Source: Chitinispirillaceae bacterium
Lineage (GTDB): Bacteria > Fibrobacterota > Chitinivibrionia > Chitinivibrionales > Chitinispirillaceae
DNA: 20,107 nt
Assembly: GCA_016926315.1 (NCBI GenBank)
Contig: JAFGOU010000433.1
Location: 1-20,107 of the forward strand
Direction of reading: 5' to 3'
The notes under the pieces were generated by a model, which made no database searches, was not told where the DNA came from, and saw only the letters and a program-made list of their open reading frames with translations. Numbering within the stretch: the first letter of the stretch is position 1; every line of letters starts with the position of its first letter. Both the position numbers and the translations under genes were made by a program. Positions 1-7,005 of the stretch are shown one piece after another.

Positions 1-897
1 GAGGATGGCGAGCGTCCGGCCGTATACATTCTTGAACAAGACACTGTTGCGATACAGCATCTCATAGCAGAGAATCGCCTGCGGATAATCGCTTTTCTGC
101 AGATACACCTGGGCCGCACTCCGGATCGCCTCATCGTAGGACGAATCGATTCCGATCGCCGCCTTGAACAGCATAAGCGCACCGGCAGTATCATGCCGTT
201 CGAGCGCCATGGTTCCCTTTATTTCGAACAGCGCCGGCCGCTGGCCGTGCGTGTCTTCAAGCGCGGCAAGCAGCGTATCCGCTGCGGCGTACCGCCCGGC
301 ATTGACAAGCAATCGCACGATTTTAAGACCCAGCTCAAACGACGAGCTGTTTTCATCGTAAAACAGGAGATAGTACAGCAGCGCCTTGTTGGCATTGCCA
401 ATCGATTCGTACATGATCGCAAGGGAGTAGTAGTCCTTGTCAGACGGATCACTGATGCTTTCGATTGCCTCAATGGCGCGCATGAAATCCCCGGTCTTTA
501 TATAGATGCCGGCAACGACCCTCAGTTCTTCCACGTCAAGCTCTTTCAGGGTACGGTCGCCTTTTGTCAGAACCAGCGCCTGCATGAATTTTCCGGATTC
601 GATGTACTTCCTGGCGAGCTGGTCGCGCAGGACGCGGGAGGAGGGGTCGAGCTGAGAGGCCAGTTCGTAAAAACGTTCCGCTTCGCGATGCAGGCCGCGC
701 CGTTCAAGGTCCCGCGCCTGTATGAAATACTCTACAGCCTTTCCCTGGGCCATTTCAGCGCGGCTTATTGCCGGTACCGGATGGAGAACCGGAAACCGGG
801 CGGGTGAACAGTGAAGGCCGAGCAAAGCCCCCGCCATGATATACGCTGCCCGGAAGACAACCGAACGGATCGTGCCTGGACTTGGTGCGCCGTGCAT
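1..897 (-). CDS. TPR-repeat protein, probably exported or lipid-anchored (3' end cut by window)
   Basis: The frame is open from about 897 to the left edge (299 codons visible, no stop seen), so the protein is truncated by the window. After an N-terminal hydrophobic stretch ending near Cys30 (AGALLGLHC, a weak lipobox) the sequence is a run of helix-turn-helix units of TPR type. Examples are AVEYFIQARDLERRGLHREA, a unit ending LASQLDPSSR, one with YIKTGDFMRAIEAIE, one with YESIGNANKALLYYLLF, and the last visible, YLQKSDYPQAILCYEMLYRN. TPR proteins of this kind are scaffolds; no enzyme motif is visible. The gene starts right behind the PASTA gene (an alternative GTG at 918 lies one base after the PASTA stop), so the two are very likely cotranscribed. 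ATG 837 is another possible start but would leave a very short leader. Function is unknown; the TPR fold itself is fairly certain. Confidence 0.75.
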   Translation of the reverse strand, partial: MHGAPSPGTIRSVVFRAAYIMAGALLGLHCSPARFPVLHPVPAISRAEMAQGKAVEYFIQARDLERRGLHREAERFYELASQLDPSSRVLRDQLARKYIESGKFMQALVLTKGDRTLKELDVEELRVVAGIYIKTGDFMRAIEAIESISDPSDKDYYSLAIMYESIGNANKALLYYLLFYDENSSSFELGLKIVRLLVNAGRYAAADTLLAALEDTHGQRPALFEIKGTMALERHDTAGALMLFKAAIGIDSSYDEAIRSAAQVYLQKSDYPQAILCYEMLYRNSVLFKNVYGRTLAIL

Positions 898-919
898 GAC
901 AATGGTGCGTTGCTTCACG

Positions 920-1696
920 CTAGCGAATGATGGAAACGGTTATGTTGACGGCGCTTTCAAAGGGCACGCGATTGCCCGGAGGGACCGACTGGGATATAAC
1001 CGTACCGGGAAGCAGGGAGTGGTCGTTGCGGTAGCGGGTCTTGCCGACCCTAAGTCCGCTCTCCTTCAGTTTTTTCTTTGCCTCGGCAAGGGGTTCTCCC
1101 ACGATATTGGGCATCTCCGCGCTCGTGGGTTTGGGCCCCATGGACAGGATCAGGTCCACCTTCATATCCCGGGAAATAGTGGTCCGGTTCGCCGGGACCG
1201 TATTGATGACCAGATCTTTCGGCCGTTTATTATGGTACACCTTCTCTACTTCACCCACGGAAAATCCCATTTTCTTCAGCTCATTTTTCGCCTGGATCTC
1301 GGTCAGGTTCTGCAGATCCGGTACCACGGCATACTCTTCGCCCTTGCTCACGATCACCAGAACCCGGCGGCTCTTTTTCACGTTGGTGCCCGGTTCAGGA
1401 TACTGTTTGATAATACCGTCAACCGGGATCTTGGAATCGTATTCGCGGCTTTTGATCTCGGTAAGAAGTCCGACGCCAAACAGTTTTTCCCTGGCCTGTT
1501 CATACGAAATTCCGCTGACATCCGGAACAACCACCATGTCGCGGTTGATGCCGACAATACGCGGCATAACGTACAGGTCCACGAAAAAAAGACCCGCGAA
1601 AAACGCGACACAACATATACCAAAGGCCACCGGCATATAAATCTTCCAGAATGCGCCGACCGGAATATGTATGGAATAGTATTTTTTTGGGACCAT
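920..1696 (-). CDS. Membrane-anchored protein with three PASTA domains
   Basis: 258 residues. A short basic cytoplasmic N-terminus is followed by one transmembrane helix (about residues 19-42, MPVAFGICCVAFFAGLFF). Three tandem PASTA domains follow at about 54-118, 122-187 and 192-257, each beginning with the typical VPDVSG / VPDLQN / MPNIVG pattern followed by an A-(R/K)-x-x-L helix. PASTA domains bind peptidoglycan fragments or beta-lactams in Ser/Thr kinases and class A PBPs, or act as spacers. Here there is no kinase or transpeptidase domain, so the topology (N-in, PASTA in the periplasm) suggests a cell-wall sensor or adaptor; that role is inferred. Stand-alone PASTA proteins of this layout are known in several Gram-negative phyla. 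The start has only a weak AGGG about 10 bases upstream. The gene precedes the TPR gene in a probable two-gene operon. Confidence 0.88.
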   Translation of the reverse strand: MVPKKYYSIHIPVGAFWKIYMPVAFGICCVAFFAGLFFVDLYVMPRIVGINRDMVVVPDVSGISYEQAREKLFGVGLLTEIKSREYDSKIPVDGIIKQYPEPGTNVKKSRRVLVIVSKGEEYAVVPDLQNLTEIQAKNELKKMGFSVGEVEKVYHNKRPKDLVINTVPANRTTISRDMKVDLILSMGPKPTSAEMPNIVGEPLAEAKKKLKESGLRVGKTRYRNDHSLLPGTVISQSVPPGNRVPFESAVNITVSIIR

Positions 1697-1805
1697 GATC
1701 GTTTGAAACCCTGAACGGCCGGAGAAACCGGACTGCCTTCCCCTTCACCGGTCATTAAAAACCAGAAAATAAAAATAGTATTTTGCGCCCCGATCTGCAG
1801 AGAGG

Positions 1806-1835
1806 ATAATAAGCATCCCTTCCGCGATCAAACAA
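1806..1835 (-). promoter_or_regulatory. Candidate sigma-70-type promoter for the PASTA-TPR operon
   Basis: Reading the minus strand, TTGTTT (1835-1830) is followed after 18 bases by TATTAT (1811-1806). This would give a leader of about 100 bases before the PASTA start at 1696. The match is moderate and the call rests on sequence only; the upstream gene ends at 1886, so read-through from it is also possible. Confidence 0.35.
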
Positions 1836-1885
1836 TCAGCTGTAGCGCTCCTGAGAAAAGATCCGGAGATGACGCAAGGCCGTTC

Positions 1886-2797
1886 TTATTTATCCGGCCG
1901 ATCAGGCAGGTCGTCGATTGAAATTTCTTCCGGGCCTTTAGGGCCGGGCCTGAGAAAATACCACACCAGCGTGCTCACGCCTGCCGTGGCAAGCCCTGCC
2001 CCGGACCAAAACATGATCTTTTTGGTCGGGTCCTTGACCACATACTGGTCCTCTTTCGAAGGATCGGTGGTCCACTTGTAGCTGAAAGAGATGATATTGT
2101 ATTCGTCACTGACACGAATGTCGGGAATCTTGTCCAGCTTGAATATCACCCGTATCTGGGTATGCCATTCCGGCTTGAGCCCGCGTACGTCCTTGTTGAT
2201 ATCAACCTTGCGCTGCTCCACCGTGAACCCGGTGATCGGCGGCTCTGCGGTTGACGGAACAGGCGCGGCGCTCGCCCTGGTGTCATTGAATTCGAAAATG
2301 ATTTTTTTTTCACGTTTCTTCATTTCGTAAAAATAGCTTGACGGTTTGTCCCGGAAAATAAAATAGCAGCTCACCACCTTTTCATCCTCTTTATCACCCG
2401 GTTCAGCGGAAAGCTGCACGCCTTCGATAATCGCGTTCTGGACCAGCGCATCGCTCTCGGTGGAGCTGAATACCGGCTCAGGGCCCAGGTCAGGCTCAGG
2501 CTCGAGCACCGGCTCAGGACCGAGATCCGGCGGCGGCTCCTTTTTACTCTCAACCTTTTTGGGTGCCGGTTCATCCGAATACATTGATTCGTCGATCGGC
2601 GGCAGGTCAAGCTCCTCTTCCTTCTTCTGCTCCTCCTCTTCCAGCACCTGCTCCATCTGCTCCTGCATCACCTTATCCGCTTGCTCTTCCTGCGCCAGTT
2701 CCTCTTCCTCATCCTGTCCCAGAACAGTGCCCCCGAAAAAGGTAAAACAGAGCGCAAGCAGGGCAGTGAAAAGGAACTTGATTGACAGATTTTTCAT
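1886..2797 (-). CDS. Exported acidic protein with AMIN-like domain and C-terminal membrane helix
   Basis: 303 residues from the ATG at 2797, which has AGGA about 8 bases upstream. An upstream in-frame ATG at 2854 is rejected because it coincides with the expected transcription start. Residues 1-27 form a signal peptide (KFLFTALLALCFTF, cleavage near VLG-QD). Residues 28-70 are strongly acidic and probably coiled, and 75-110 are a Pro/Glu repeat (GPEPV, EPEP units). From about 140 to 243 is a beta-rich domain with alternating hydrophobics, DTRAS, a conserved-looking stretch of about 20 residues beginning ITGFTVEQRKVD, and an IRVIFKL strand; this looks like an AMIN domain, a periplasmic module of PilQ and AmiC-type proteins that targets the cell wall. 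Residues 261-283 form a membrane helix near the C-terminus. A role in envelope assembly or secretin-type targeting is inferred only. The domain call is by pattern and uncertain. Confidence 0.7.
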   Translation of the reverse strand: MKNLSIKFLFTALLALCFTFFGGTVLGQDEEEELAQEEQADKVMQEQMEQVLEEEEQKKEEELDLPPIDESMYSDEPAPKKVESKKEPPPDLGPEPVLEPEPDLGPEPVFSSTESDALVQNAIIEGVQLSAEPGDKEDEKVVSCYFIFRDKPSSYFYEMKKREKKIIFEFNDTRASAAPVPSTAEPPITGFTVEQRKVDINKDVRGLKPEWHTQIRVIFKLDKIPDIRVSDEYNIISFSYKWTTDPSKEDQYVVKDPTKKIMFWSGAGLATAGVSTLVWYFLRPGPKGPEEISIDDLPDRPDK

Positions 2798-2859
2798 TAT
2801 GGTACATCCTTGAATACGGGAGGATATCAATAATCTATAACTATATGATCTCAAATTAT

Positions 2860-2888
2860 AAAATACCCCAAATACGGGTTTTTGTCAA
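2860..2888 (-). promoter_or_regulatory. Strong sigma-70-like promoter for the AMIN-like gene
   Basis: On the minus strand, TTGACA (2888-2883) is followed after exactly 17 bases by TATTTT (2865-2860), which runs on into TATAAT (2860-2855). Transcription would start near 2853, giving a leader of about 55 bases and excluding the longer reading frame that begins at 2854. The -35 is a perfect consensus and the spacing is optimal. Experimental proof is absent. Confidence 0.65.
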
Positions 2889-2906
2889 TAGGTACGGGGG
2901 GAGGGG

Positions 2907-2933
2907 GGCCAGCACCAAGACTTGGTGCTGGCC
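2907..2933. repeat. Perfect palindrome with 13-bp arms (possible operator)
   Basis: Arms 2907-2919 (GGCCAGCACCAAG) and 2921-2933 (CTTGGTGCTGGCC) are exact reverse complements around the single base 2920. The centre is about 67 bases upstream of the predicted start of the AMIN-like gene and the near edge is 18 bp from its -35 box, a typical position for an activator dimer. No T-run follows on either strand, so it does not look like an intrinsic terminator. A smaller hairpin (GTGAG / CTCAC, 2936-2940 and 2945-2949) lies directly beside it. Confidence 0.7.
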
Positions 2934-3204
2934 GGGTGAGGCGACTCACGCCGCCTCTGCCCCTGTCGGTCGCCCCATATCCTTTTCAGGGAATAACAGC
3001 GATGTTTGATCCCTATGCCATGCGCAAGGCAGAAACCTTTTTAATTGATGATTTTTGAATGATGAATGATGCTTGAAACCAAAAATCACGGTTAACGACC
3101 ATCTCTTCATTCCATAATGAAAAAGGGTGAGTCGCTATTCACGGTTCACGAGGGGATCGCAGATTCTTGGTAAGGAATAACGGCGGTCAGCTTGGAAGGG
3201 GTGT

Positions 3205-3237
3205 GTCCGGAAACCGCGCACAGCGCGGGTTTCGGAC
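3205..3237 (-). terminator. Long hairpin downstream of polA, possible transcription end
   Basis: Arms 3205-3219 and 3223-3237 (15 bases each, around ACA) pair with two mismatches; the core CGCGC/GCGCG is GC-rich. An outer partial pairing (GGAAGGGG near 3194-3201 with TTCCCCTCC near 3250-3258) could extend it. It lies about 95 bases beyond the polA stop, in the polA reading direction. No U-tract follows, so an intrinsic terminator is not proven; it may be an RNA-stabilising or repeat structure. Confidence 0.35.
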
Positions 3238-3272
3238 CCAGGGAACCCATTCCCCTCCAATAATTCTTTCCT

Positions 3273-3320
3273 CTCTTCATCTTTTCATCTCTTCATCTTT
3301 TCATCTCTTCATCTTTTCAA
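3273..3320. repeat. Three tandem copies of a 16-bp unit
   Basis: The unit CTCTTCATCTTTTCAT occurs at 3273-3288, 3289-3304 and 3305-3320; the last copy differs only in its final base. Within each unit two TTCAT sub-repeats alternate. It is non-coding, pyrimidine-rich on the plus strand, and ends 10 bases before the polA stop. It is a likely slippage-generated microsatellite. Confidence 0.9.
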
Positions 3321-3330
3321 ACGATTTTAT

Positions 3331-6018
3331 TCAATGCGCCTCTTTCCAGTTCTTCCCGATCCCCGCATCCACCTTGAGCGGCACGTCGAGTTTGAGCGCT
3401 GTGCCCATCTTCTCCTTGACCCATTCTGAAAATGTCATGGCCTTTTTTTGCGGCGCTTCGAACACCAGCTCGTCGTGCACCTGGAGCAGTATGGTGACAT
3501 CCGGGAACGCGGCAGGCAGCTCTTCGTGAATGCGCACCATGGCGATCTTTATGATGTCGGCCGCGGTCCCCTGCACCGGCGTGTTGATCGCCACCCGTTC
3601 GGCAGCCTCGCGGATGGTGCGGTTGGGTGAAGCGATGTCGGGCAGGTAGCGCCTCCTGCCGAGCATGGTTTCGGTATAGCCGGCGTCGCGCGCCTTTACA
3701 ATGGAGGCGTCGATGTATGCCTTTACCTTCGGGAACTGCCTGAAATAAGCGTCAATAAACCGGTTCGCCTCGGCAAAGGAGATGCCGAGCTGGCGCGACA
3801 GATTGACGGGCCCCATGCCGTACATGAGGCCGAAGTTGATGGTCTTGGCCGCGCGCCGCATGTCGGGCGTGACCATTTCAGGGAAACAGCCGTAAATGGC
3901 GGACGCGGTCTGGGTGTGAATGTCCTTGTCCTGGTGAAACGCCTCAAGCAGGAACGGGTCCTGCGACAGATGGGCAAGAATGCGCAGCTCGATCTGCGAA
4001 TAGTCGGCCGAAACAAGCAGGTGTCCCCTGGGCGCGACAAACGCCTCCCTGATCTGCCTGCCCTCTTCGGTGCGCACCGGAATGTTCTGCAGGTTCGGCC
4101 CGGTGCTCGAGAGCCTGCCGGTCGCGGTCACGGTCTGGTTGAACGAGGTGTGAACCCGTCCGGTGAGCGGATTGATCGCCGCGGGCAGCGTGTCGATGTA
4201 AGTTGAGAGCAGCTTCTGCGCTTCGCGATGGTCAAGGATTTTTCTGGCGATCGGGTGGGCAGGCGCGAGCTTCTCCAAAACGTCAACGTTAGTCTCGTAC
4301 GACCCGACCTTGGTCTTTTTCGACCGGGGCAGCTTGAGGGTATCGAACAGCACCTCGCTCACCTGCTTTGGCGAGTTGAGATTGAACGGGACACCGGCAC
4401 AATCGTGGATTTCACTGGTCAATGCGTCAATGACCCTGGAATATTTCACCGAAAGGGTTTTAAGGAGCGTGGTATCGATGAGCACACCGGCCCATTCGAG
4501 ATCGGCAAGCGCCTGCACGAGCGGCATCTCGATTTCATCATACAGACGGTCGAGTTTCCGTTCGACGAGCAGGGGCTCCAATATCCGCTTGAGCGCGATG
4601 GGTACGATCACGTCCTCGCCCGCGTACGAGGCCGCGTCGCTTACCGTTGTTTCGCCGAAGCTTTTCTGCGTTTTGCCCTTGCCGATAAGCGCCTCGATGG
4701 GCGTGGTCTCGACGCCGAGCCAGTCTGCCGCCAGCTTGTCAAGATTGTACTGCCGCTTTCCGGGATCGATCAGGTAGGCGGCCACCATCGCGTCAAACGC
4801 CAGCCCTTTCATGTCGATCCCCTCGTTTTTAAACACCTGGCAATCGTATTTCAGGTTCTGGCCGATTTTTTTTACCTTGGGCGATTCGATGACCGGGCGC
4901 AGCGTCTTCACTACCTGCTTGAGCGGCAGGTTGTTCCCCTGCACATGGCCTACCGGAACGTAGAACGCCTCTGTCTCGTCTATCGCGAGCGCGATGCCGA
5001 CGAGCCGTGCGCTCCGCGGCTCGGTGCTCGTTGTCTCAGTGTCAATCGATACCTGGCCCGCGTCGGCGATCCTTTCGGCGAGCGCTGCTAGTTCGTCAAT
5101 TGATCCGGCAATACGGGTCGCATGGCCAAGCTTTTTAACCGTTGAAAACAAAGGGTTGCGCAGGAGCGATCCGAATTCGAGCTCCTTGAACAGGGCAATG
5201 CACTGCTCATGCTTCATGGGCTTTCGCCTGAGCGCATCGGGCGCTGCGTCCAACGCAACGTCGTACTGCAGGGTTGCCAGTTTCCTGCTGAGTACCAGGA
5301 TCTCTTTATTCGCCTTGATTTTCTCCTCAAGCTTTGCGTTCTTTGCCATGCCGGGGTCCTTGAGAAGGTTTTCCACGCTTCCTGCCGCCGCGAGCAGTTT
5401 GAGCGCGGTTTTCGGACCCACGCCCGGAAGGCCGGGAATGTTGTCTGACGCGTCGCCCACGAGCGCCAGATAATCGATGATGCGCTCGGGTTCCACACCC
5501 ATTTTCGTTTTCACCTCGTCTGGTCCCATGGCGACAAGAGCGCCGCCGGCTTCCGGAGCGAGCATCCTGACCCTGGGCCCCACGAGCTGCATCAGGTCCT
5601 TGTCCTTGCTGATGATGTAGACCTCGAATCCCTGCGCCACGGCGCGGCGGGTCAGCGCGGCGATGAGATCGTCGGCTTCTACGCCGTCCTGCCTTACCCA
5701 GGGAATGTTCATGGCCGCAATGAGATCATTGACCAGCGGGATCTGCGTTTTCAGGTCGTCGGGCATCTCCTCGCGGTTGGCCTTGTACTCGGCGTACATC
5801 TTGTGCCGGAACGTGGGCTTGTCGCTGTCGAGCGCGATCGCCCAGTACTGGCAGTCGTGGGTTTCGAGCAGGCGCAGAAGGTAGTTGGCGAACCCATACA
5901 CCGCGCCGGTCGGTACGCCCTTGGTGTTGGTAAGGGGATTCCTTATGAGCGCGTAATAGGCGCGGTAGATCAAGGCGTGACCGTCGATGAGATAGAGCCG
6001 TTTGTCTTTATTATTCAT
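3331..6018 (-). CDS. polA: DNA polymerase I, with proofreading
   Basis: 895 residues, full length for the family. Residues 1-290 form the 5'-nuclease (LYLIDGHALIYRAYYA; D116/D117 in EADDL; the KDKDLMQLV acidic cluster; GDASDNIPGLPGVGPKTA helix-hairpin-helix). Residues about 315-480 form the 3'-5' exonuclease, with all motifs present: D326-T-E328, N388-x-x-Y-D392 and Y465-x-x-x-D469. So, unlike Taq-type enzymes, proofreading should be active. The polymerase domain has motif A at D672 (ADYSQIELR), motif B (RRAAKTINFGLMYG, K725, F729, Y733) and motif C H848-D849-E850 (QVHDE). The enzyme removes RNA primers and fills gaps in repair and lagging-strand maturation. The start is the ATG at 6018. The GT2 gene ends only 27 bp upstream on the same strand, so polA is probably read from that transcript. 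Confidence 0.97.
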   Translation of the reverse strand: MNNKDKRLYLIDGHALIYRAYYALIRNPLTNTKGVPTGAVYGFANYLLRLLETHDCQYWAIALDSDKPTFRHKMYAEYKANREEMPDDLKTQIPLVNDLIAAMNIPWVRQDGVEADDLIAALTRRAVAQGFEVYIISKDKDLMQLVGPRVRMLAPEAGGALVAMGPDEVKTKMGVEPERIIDYLALVGDASDNIPGLPGVGPKTALKLLAAAGSVENLLKDPGMAKNAKLEEKIKANKEILVLSRKLATLQYDVALDAAPDALRRKPMKHEQCIALFKELEFGSLLRNPLFSTVKKLGHATRIAGSIDELAALAERIADAGQVSIDTETTSTEPRSARLVGIALAIDETEAFYVPVGHVQGNNLPLKQVVKTLRPVIESPKVKKIGQNLKYDCQVFKNEGIDMKGLAFDAMVAAYLIDPGKRQYNLDKLAADWLGVETTPIEALIGKGKTQKSFGETTVSDAASYAGEDVIVPIALKRILEPLLVERKLDRLYDEIEMPLVQALADLEWAGVLIDTTLLKTLSVKYSRVIDALTSEIHDCAGVPFNLNSPKQVSEVLFDTLKLPRSKKTKVGSYETNVDVLEKLAPAHPIARKILDHREAQKLLSTYIDTLPAAINPLTGRVHTSFNQTVTATGRLSSTGPNLQNIPVRTEEGRQIREAFVAPRGHLLVSADYSQIELRILAHLSQDPFLLEAFHQDKDIHTQTASAIYGCFPEMVTPDMRRAAKTINFGLMYGMGPVNLSRQLGISFAEANRFIDAYFRQFPKVKAYIDASIVKARDAGYTETMLGRRRYLPDIASPNRTIREAAERVAINTPVQGTAADIIKIAMVRIHEELPAAFPDVTILLQVHDELVFEAPQKKAMTFSEWVKEKMGTALKLDVPLKVDAGIGKNWKEAH

Positions 6019-6045
6019 TAGGGAGGTCCCTTCGTCAATCCCTGT

Positions 6046-6846
6046 TCAGAGGCCCAGCATTTCCCTGAGTGCGCTGCGCAAAAAATGGCCCGATTTGAGA
6101 CCCTTTTTCACGGTTGTCAACCATAATGCCCGCCTGAAAATCCCATCATATTCCTCATGGCGATACTTCCTTCCCAGATACCGGACCGCCCTGGCGTGGT
6201 TTGCGTAATTGAACGAGACGTTTCCGGTCCGGTCCATGAAATAGTACCGGACCAGCGGCTTGTCGATCCCCTTTATCAAACACCCTTTCCTGCAGAGGCG
6301 CAGGTAAAAATCCCAGTCCTGCAGCGCAGGAAGGGCCGGATCGAACCCGCCGATTTCCCGTACCAGCGCGGTCCGGACCATGACCGATGAGGTGGTCCCG
6401 ATATAGTTATCGTACATGATCGATCGCACGCTGTTGTCATATCGAGCCTTCTTGAACACGTACGTGAGCAACCTGCCGTGCGCCGAATACACATTGATGC
6501 CGGTATGGCACAGATCTGGGTCGTGTGGGGCGATGACCGACATCTGTTCTTCAAGCTTTTTCGGCTCCCATGCGTCATCATCGTCAATAAAGGCGCAATA
6601 GTCGCCCGCGGCGAGCATGATTCCCTCGTTGCGCGCTGCGCTCCCGCCGCCGGTGCATTCACGCTGTACCACCCTTATCTTCTCCGATGCAATGGCCGAC
6701 AGATAGGACGCTGTCTCATCACCGGAGCCGTCATTGACCACGATCAGTTCGTAATCGGTAAAGGTCTGGTCGAGCACACTCTGTACGGCGCGCCTGAGCA
6801 CGGCGCACCGATTACAGGTAGGGAGAATGACCGACACGCGCGGCAC
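6046..6846 (-). CDS. Family 2 glycosyltransferase (GT-A fold)
   Basis: 266 residues. It begins with the classic GT2 signature VSVILPTCNR and VQSVLDQTFTDYELIVVNDGS, and has the GSAARNEG motif at 68-75. The DxD-type cluster D88-D91 (FIDDDDAW) binds the metal and nucleotide-sugar, and the catalytic-base region is LQDWDFYLRL (D177/D179). There is no transmembrane segment. It should transfer one sugar from an NDP-sugar to a glycan or lipid acceptor at the cytoplasmic face; the substrate cannot be read from the sequence. The start is GTG at 6846, with a strong AGGAGG 7 bases upstream. It lies just upstream of polA on the same strand and divergently from the GT4 gene at 7006, so together they look like a small surface-polysaccharide locus. 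Confidence 0.92.
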   Translation of the reverse strand: MPRVSVILPTCNRCAVLRRAVQSVLDQTFTDYELIVVNDGSGDETASYLSAIASEKIRVVQRECTGGGSAARNEGIMLAAGDYCAFIDDDDAWEPKKLEEQMSVIAPHDPDLCHTGINVYSAHGRLLTYVFKKARYDNSVRSIMYDNYIGTTSSVMVRTALVREIGGFDPALPALQDWDFYLRLCRKGCLIKGIDKPLVRYYFMDRTGNVSFNYANHARAVRYLGRKYRHEEYDGIFRRALWLTTVKKGLKSGHFLRSALREMLGL

Positions 6847-7005
6847 GAATGAGCCTCCTGGTATACTGTTTTGATGCGCGCAGATGCCCGCAAGGAGCGT
6901 TCAAATAAAGTAACACAAGCCAAAAGGAAAATCTATGATGGCCTCGAATGCAGCAAGAATACGCGTCAGGGCGCATTCCTATTTACTATTTTGAAATGCA
7001 ACGCC

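Larger units (their letters stand above)
2941..3330. other. Non-coding stretch between polA and the AMIN-like gene
   Basis: No convincing gene on either strand: the short reading frames here have no family resemblance and no ribosome binding site. It holds a GGCGAC/GTCGCC pairing region near 2940-2980, AT-rich text with ATGATGAATGATG near 3057-3070, a long hairpin (3205-3237) and a 16-bp tandem repeat (3273-3320). No tRNA-like cloverleaf was recognised. Confidence 0.6.

Noticed and set aside
193..807. Plus-strand open frame of 204 codons
   Set aside because: It is antisense to the TPR gene, which has clear repeats on the minus strand; the translated text shows no family and no ribosome binding site.
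836..1714. Plus-strand open frame of 292 codons
   Set aside because: It covers the PASTA gene in antisense; the minus strand has three PASTA motifs and a membrane helix.
2798..2854. Longer start for the AMIN-like gene
   Set aside because: The ATG at 2854 coincides with the predicted transcription start; the ATG at 2797 has AGGA upstream and begins a clean signal peptide.
2907..2933. Intrinsic terminator
   Set aside because: No T-run on either side, and the arms are far more symmetric than needed; a protein-binding site or repeat is the better reading.
3273..3320. Possible CRISPR array
   Set aside because: The three 16-bp units touch each other with no spacers; it is a simple tandem repeat.
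4228..5091. Plus-strand open frame of 287 codons inside polA
   Set aside because: Antisense to conserved polymerase I sequence; a by-product of codon use.
6871..7005. Longer start for the GT4 gene
   Set aside because: The 45 extra residues have no family resemblance, and the family N-terminus MRVLHLTNTF starts at 7006.
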